From assembly GCA_016806645.1 (NCBI GenBank), contig JACSYO010000389.1, forward strand, positions 117,501-181,500: a stretch of 64,000 nt of DNA. Reading direction: 5' to 3'. Under the pieces are notes generated by a model, which was not told the origin of the DNA, did not search any database, and saw only the letters and a program-made list of their open reading frames with translations. Made by a program: the position numbers and the translations under genes. Source of the stretch: Ophiodon elongatus. Its lineage: Eukaryota > Chordata > Actinopteri > Perciformes > Hexagrammidae. Shown one piece after another: positions 61,446 through 64,000 of the stretch (the first letter of the stretch is position 1; every line of letters starts with the position of its first letter).

Positions 61446-64000
61446 TTATCCCAGGACCCATCGATCGCACTGCGAGGAGTTCAGCTGCACAGACTCGCAG
61501 CGGTCTCCAGCCTCGTGCTGAAAGACACAGATATTAAAGACATTAAATCTATTAAAACACCACAAAACTACTTGATGCATTGCCATGAAATTTCAAAGGA
61601 TGAATCCTAATGGCTTTCACAGTGGCCATGTTGGTTCACGTTCATCTCACCTCAGGATAAATTGTAAAGACTTTTGTGCTCCTCTGACTTGAGCCGCGCT
61701 GCAAAGCTACTTTTACATTAAACTTATTTAAATAATTACAAATAAGTGTTTTTTTTTTTTTTTTTTTAATGCAACTGCAACAACATGGCTTTTTCTTTCT
61801 GGTCTGAAGCTACGAGACTAAACATCTTGTTGGGTGTTTTTTTTTTTCGGTGCATCAGCCAGTCAAGTATAGGCTTCCAACTGATTAGGAGAATTAAAAT
61901 CTGGGCGTAGAAACTGAATTTGAGGGAAAGTGGAGATAAGTGAAGTAAAGAGAGGCTCACGCATCAGTGCGTGCCTGTTTCAACTTCCCTAAACAAAGTT
62001 TATCATAAGTCAGAGTTGCACCTTGTTCGCGATGGCCCGGAGTTTCCCCAGCAGGGAGGGTTTCTTGGTGTAGACCACGTCGTCGTCGGGTTCCTCCCCT
62101 TCAGCCAGAGCACAGCTGTCAGCAGCTGGCAGCTCACACTCCTTGTTGGCAGACATCACCAGACGGGAGTACTTGTACTCCAGCCTGTCATCGAGAGACA
62201 ACATGTTATTAGGGCAGAGACAACATCCACTGTGTAGGTGTTTGAAGGCAGATACTAGAACTATTTTAAAAACGGAAAAAAAGCTGATATTTATGACTTG
62301 TTTAATCCAAAAATCAAAGTGATTCATCGAAGTTCTTCTGAAAGAGCATTTATACTAAGAGAATCTCTTGTGTTCATTTTTTTCTCTCTTCTCTGGAACT
62401 TGAACTTCTTCAGACCTTTTTTACGAGGCCTTTAAATGACGCGATCGAAGTAGAAAAACCATTGGATTGGTTGCGTATAACTTGTGTTTTGAGAAACAAG
62501 AACTATAAAAAGGGTCACAAAAAGACTCAAAAAAAGACTCAAAAAGACTCAACGGGTTGCTTCACGTCCAAAAAGCTGTCGTCAACCATTTAAAACCAAA
62601 GATTATATGATTTATGTAAAAGAAATATAACTCAATGTTTCTGATACTGTAAATAAAACGCGCCTCCGAGGCTCTGCTGTCGGTGACGGCTCTGCCTTTA
62701 AATAACAATTCAAAGTAATCTTAATGAGCACGTTGGCCTCGGCTGAGATTGGTGGTGGCGTCCGATTGCCGGTTGCCTCTGACCTCTTGTTTTTCTTCCA
62801 GAAATAGCAGGTGAGGGAGATGAGGAGCACGGCGACGAAGGCTCCGCCCCCGACCCCGACCTTCAGCCACAGAGCGATGGCCTCACACGGAGAGGAGCTT
62901 CTGGGAGGCAGCGACGCGCCTTTGGTGCACAGCTTCGGCTCGTTCCACATGTACAGAGTTTCCTGGGGAAAGTGGAGGAGGGACAGACGGAGAATTTCCA
63001 ATTTGGATTCATAACTAAAATGAGCATTTATTTCTGAGGTGAGTAGCGTGAGACGGAAGATCTGACAACGTGAAGGAACGACTTCGGTTTGGGAGGAAAA
63101 ATTCACGATATCAATTTTAAATGCAAAACATTAACCAACTAACTCGAAGAATCTTATTTATTTCACCACCACGTCTCAGTGCAGAGCCTCCAGCAGGGTT
63201 ATTTGCTAATTTTGTCTATTTTATCTTCACTAAAAACAGTTTAGTTTTGATAAATGGGATTTTTATATGGTTTATTTCAATCAAAAATGCTTTATTTGTA
63301 CTATTAAATGAAACCTTTAGAGTGCTTTCATAAAGCAAAAAGAGGGTTTTTATTGTGTTTTCATCTGAGGGAATTACAATAATAGTCTAAACTGAATGAT
63401 GCAATTAATAATGCAGCAATATCCAGTCAAACTGAATTATTTACACGTGGACACAGAAAAGACAAATTCCGGGGTTTGAGGGGCTTATCATTGAATCTTT
63501 ATCACATCTATTTAGGCTGTTTCTTAAATAACTATTTATCATTTCTATGCTGATTAAATATTTTTCTAAAATAGTTAATTCGTCGTCTCTTTAAATCGTG
63601 TTAAGCTTTTCACCTGGACGCCTCCCTTGCACGCCCCCTCTATCCGGTGGTAGTCGTCCCCGGTGCAGCGCGGGCAGCCGGAGGCGCTCTCCCACAAGAA
63701 GTGGAACGTACATCCATCGCATGTTCCCGCAGGACAGGAGCTGCACAAACAAGAGTTTATTTTCATTTTCACACAGAATTTAACTTCTTATGTTAATTTC
63801 TTGTCCTATTATGTAGTATTTTAAAAAGTCATTTAGCATTTCCAAAGCCTGCAGTGCAAAAAAATGTGTATTTAATGCATATTATACAGTTGGTTGTGTC
63901 ACGTTCACACTCATATGACCTGGTCTAAAAGAAGAAAAAGATTGTTTTTGGCAGAAATAACACACCACGTCATACATAGAGCACGTGATGACCTACCTGG
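61446..64000 (-). CDS. elapor2: ELAPOR2-like endosome/lysosome-associated regulator, 3' part (partial at right edge)
   Basis: Type I membrane protein family (ELAPOR1/KIAA1324, ELAPOR2/KIAA1324L) with a cysteine-rich lumenal part; linked to autophagy and BMP signalling (family knowledge). Exons seen: 63997-64000 (cut by the window edge, GTAGGT donor), 63740-63614, 62962-62784, 62184-62022 and 61517-61446, giving about 181 C-terminal residues. The lumenal end carries CPAGTCDGCTF, FLWESASGCPRC and WNEPKLC. One membrane segment follows (LKVGVGGGAFVAVLLISLTC), then YFWKKNKRLEYKYSRLVM. The tail has CELPAADSCAL, an acidic GEEPDDDVVYTKK and SLLGKL, and ends in ESVQLNSSQCDRWVLG. KECELPAADSCA and SLLGKL favour ELAPOR2 over ELAPOR1. 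The stop is TAA. Confidence 0.88.
62516..62556. repeat. Short tandem repeat of AAAAAGACTC
   Basis: About four copies of a 10-11 base unit in an elapor2 intron. The intron otherwise shows nothing. Confidence 0.7.

Overview
The window is nuclear DNA of a ray-finned fish, most likely a percomorph. The coding exons are those of vertebrate single-copy genes. The introns and spacers are full of CA/GT, CT/GA and AT microsatellites and of dispersed repeats that I recall as typical of perch-like fish. No bacterial, plasmid, phage or CRISPR features were seen. Most long open frames here are shadows read through microsatellites, so the gene models below were built exon by exon from splice sites, reading phase and recalled similarity to the human proteins.

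Layout from left to right: usp44 (minus, 1770-6768, 5 coding exons, 748 aa, promoter near 8.9 kb); a gene-poor spacer (about 9-16.2 kb) with a fold-back element and one promoter-like cluster; ntn4 (minus, 17219-40097, 10 coding exons, 627 aa), whose last intron holds a 1.7 kb minisatellite of 43-bp units; a 6 kb spacer dominated by an 800-bp GA tract and a 1.5 kb satellite of 21-bp units; snrpf (plus, 46127-48769, 4 exons, 86 aa); amdhd1 (plus, 49692-54276, 9 exons, 432 aa); tspan9 (minus, 55181-58156, 7 exons, 239 aa), tail to tail with amdhd1; and the 3' part of an elapor2-like gene (minus, from 61446, running off the right edge). Every model keeps phase across all introns and gives a protein length equal or close to the human one as recalled.

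The genes do not form one pathway. USP44 is a nuclear deubiquitinase, netrin-4 a secreted basement-membrane protein, SNRPF a core spliceosomal Sm protein, AMDHD1 a histidine-degradation enzyme, TSPAN9 a four-pass membrane organiser and ELAPOR2 a type I endosomal membrane protein. The order usp44-ntn4-snrpf-amdhd1 matches human 12q as recalled, but ccdc38 and hal are absent and the block joins tspan9 and elapor2 instead.

No new enzymatic or defence system was found. The most interesting signals are structural: microsatellites lying against many splice sites; a dispersed repeat that carries a CTCF-like motif, triplicated in one copy and facing the other copy in convergent orientation; a higher-order 129-bp repeat inside the 43-bp minisatellite; a 57-bp perfect palindrome; and long polypyrimidine tracts just upstream of both ntn4 and amdhd1.
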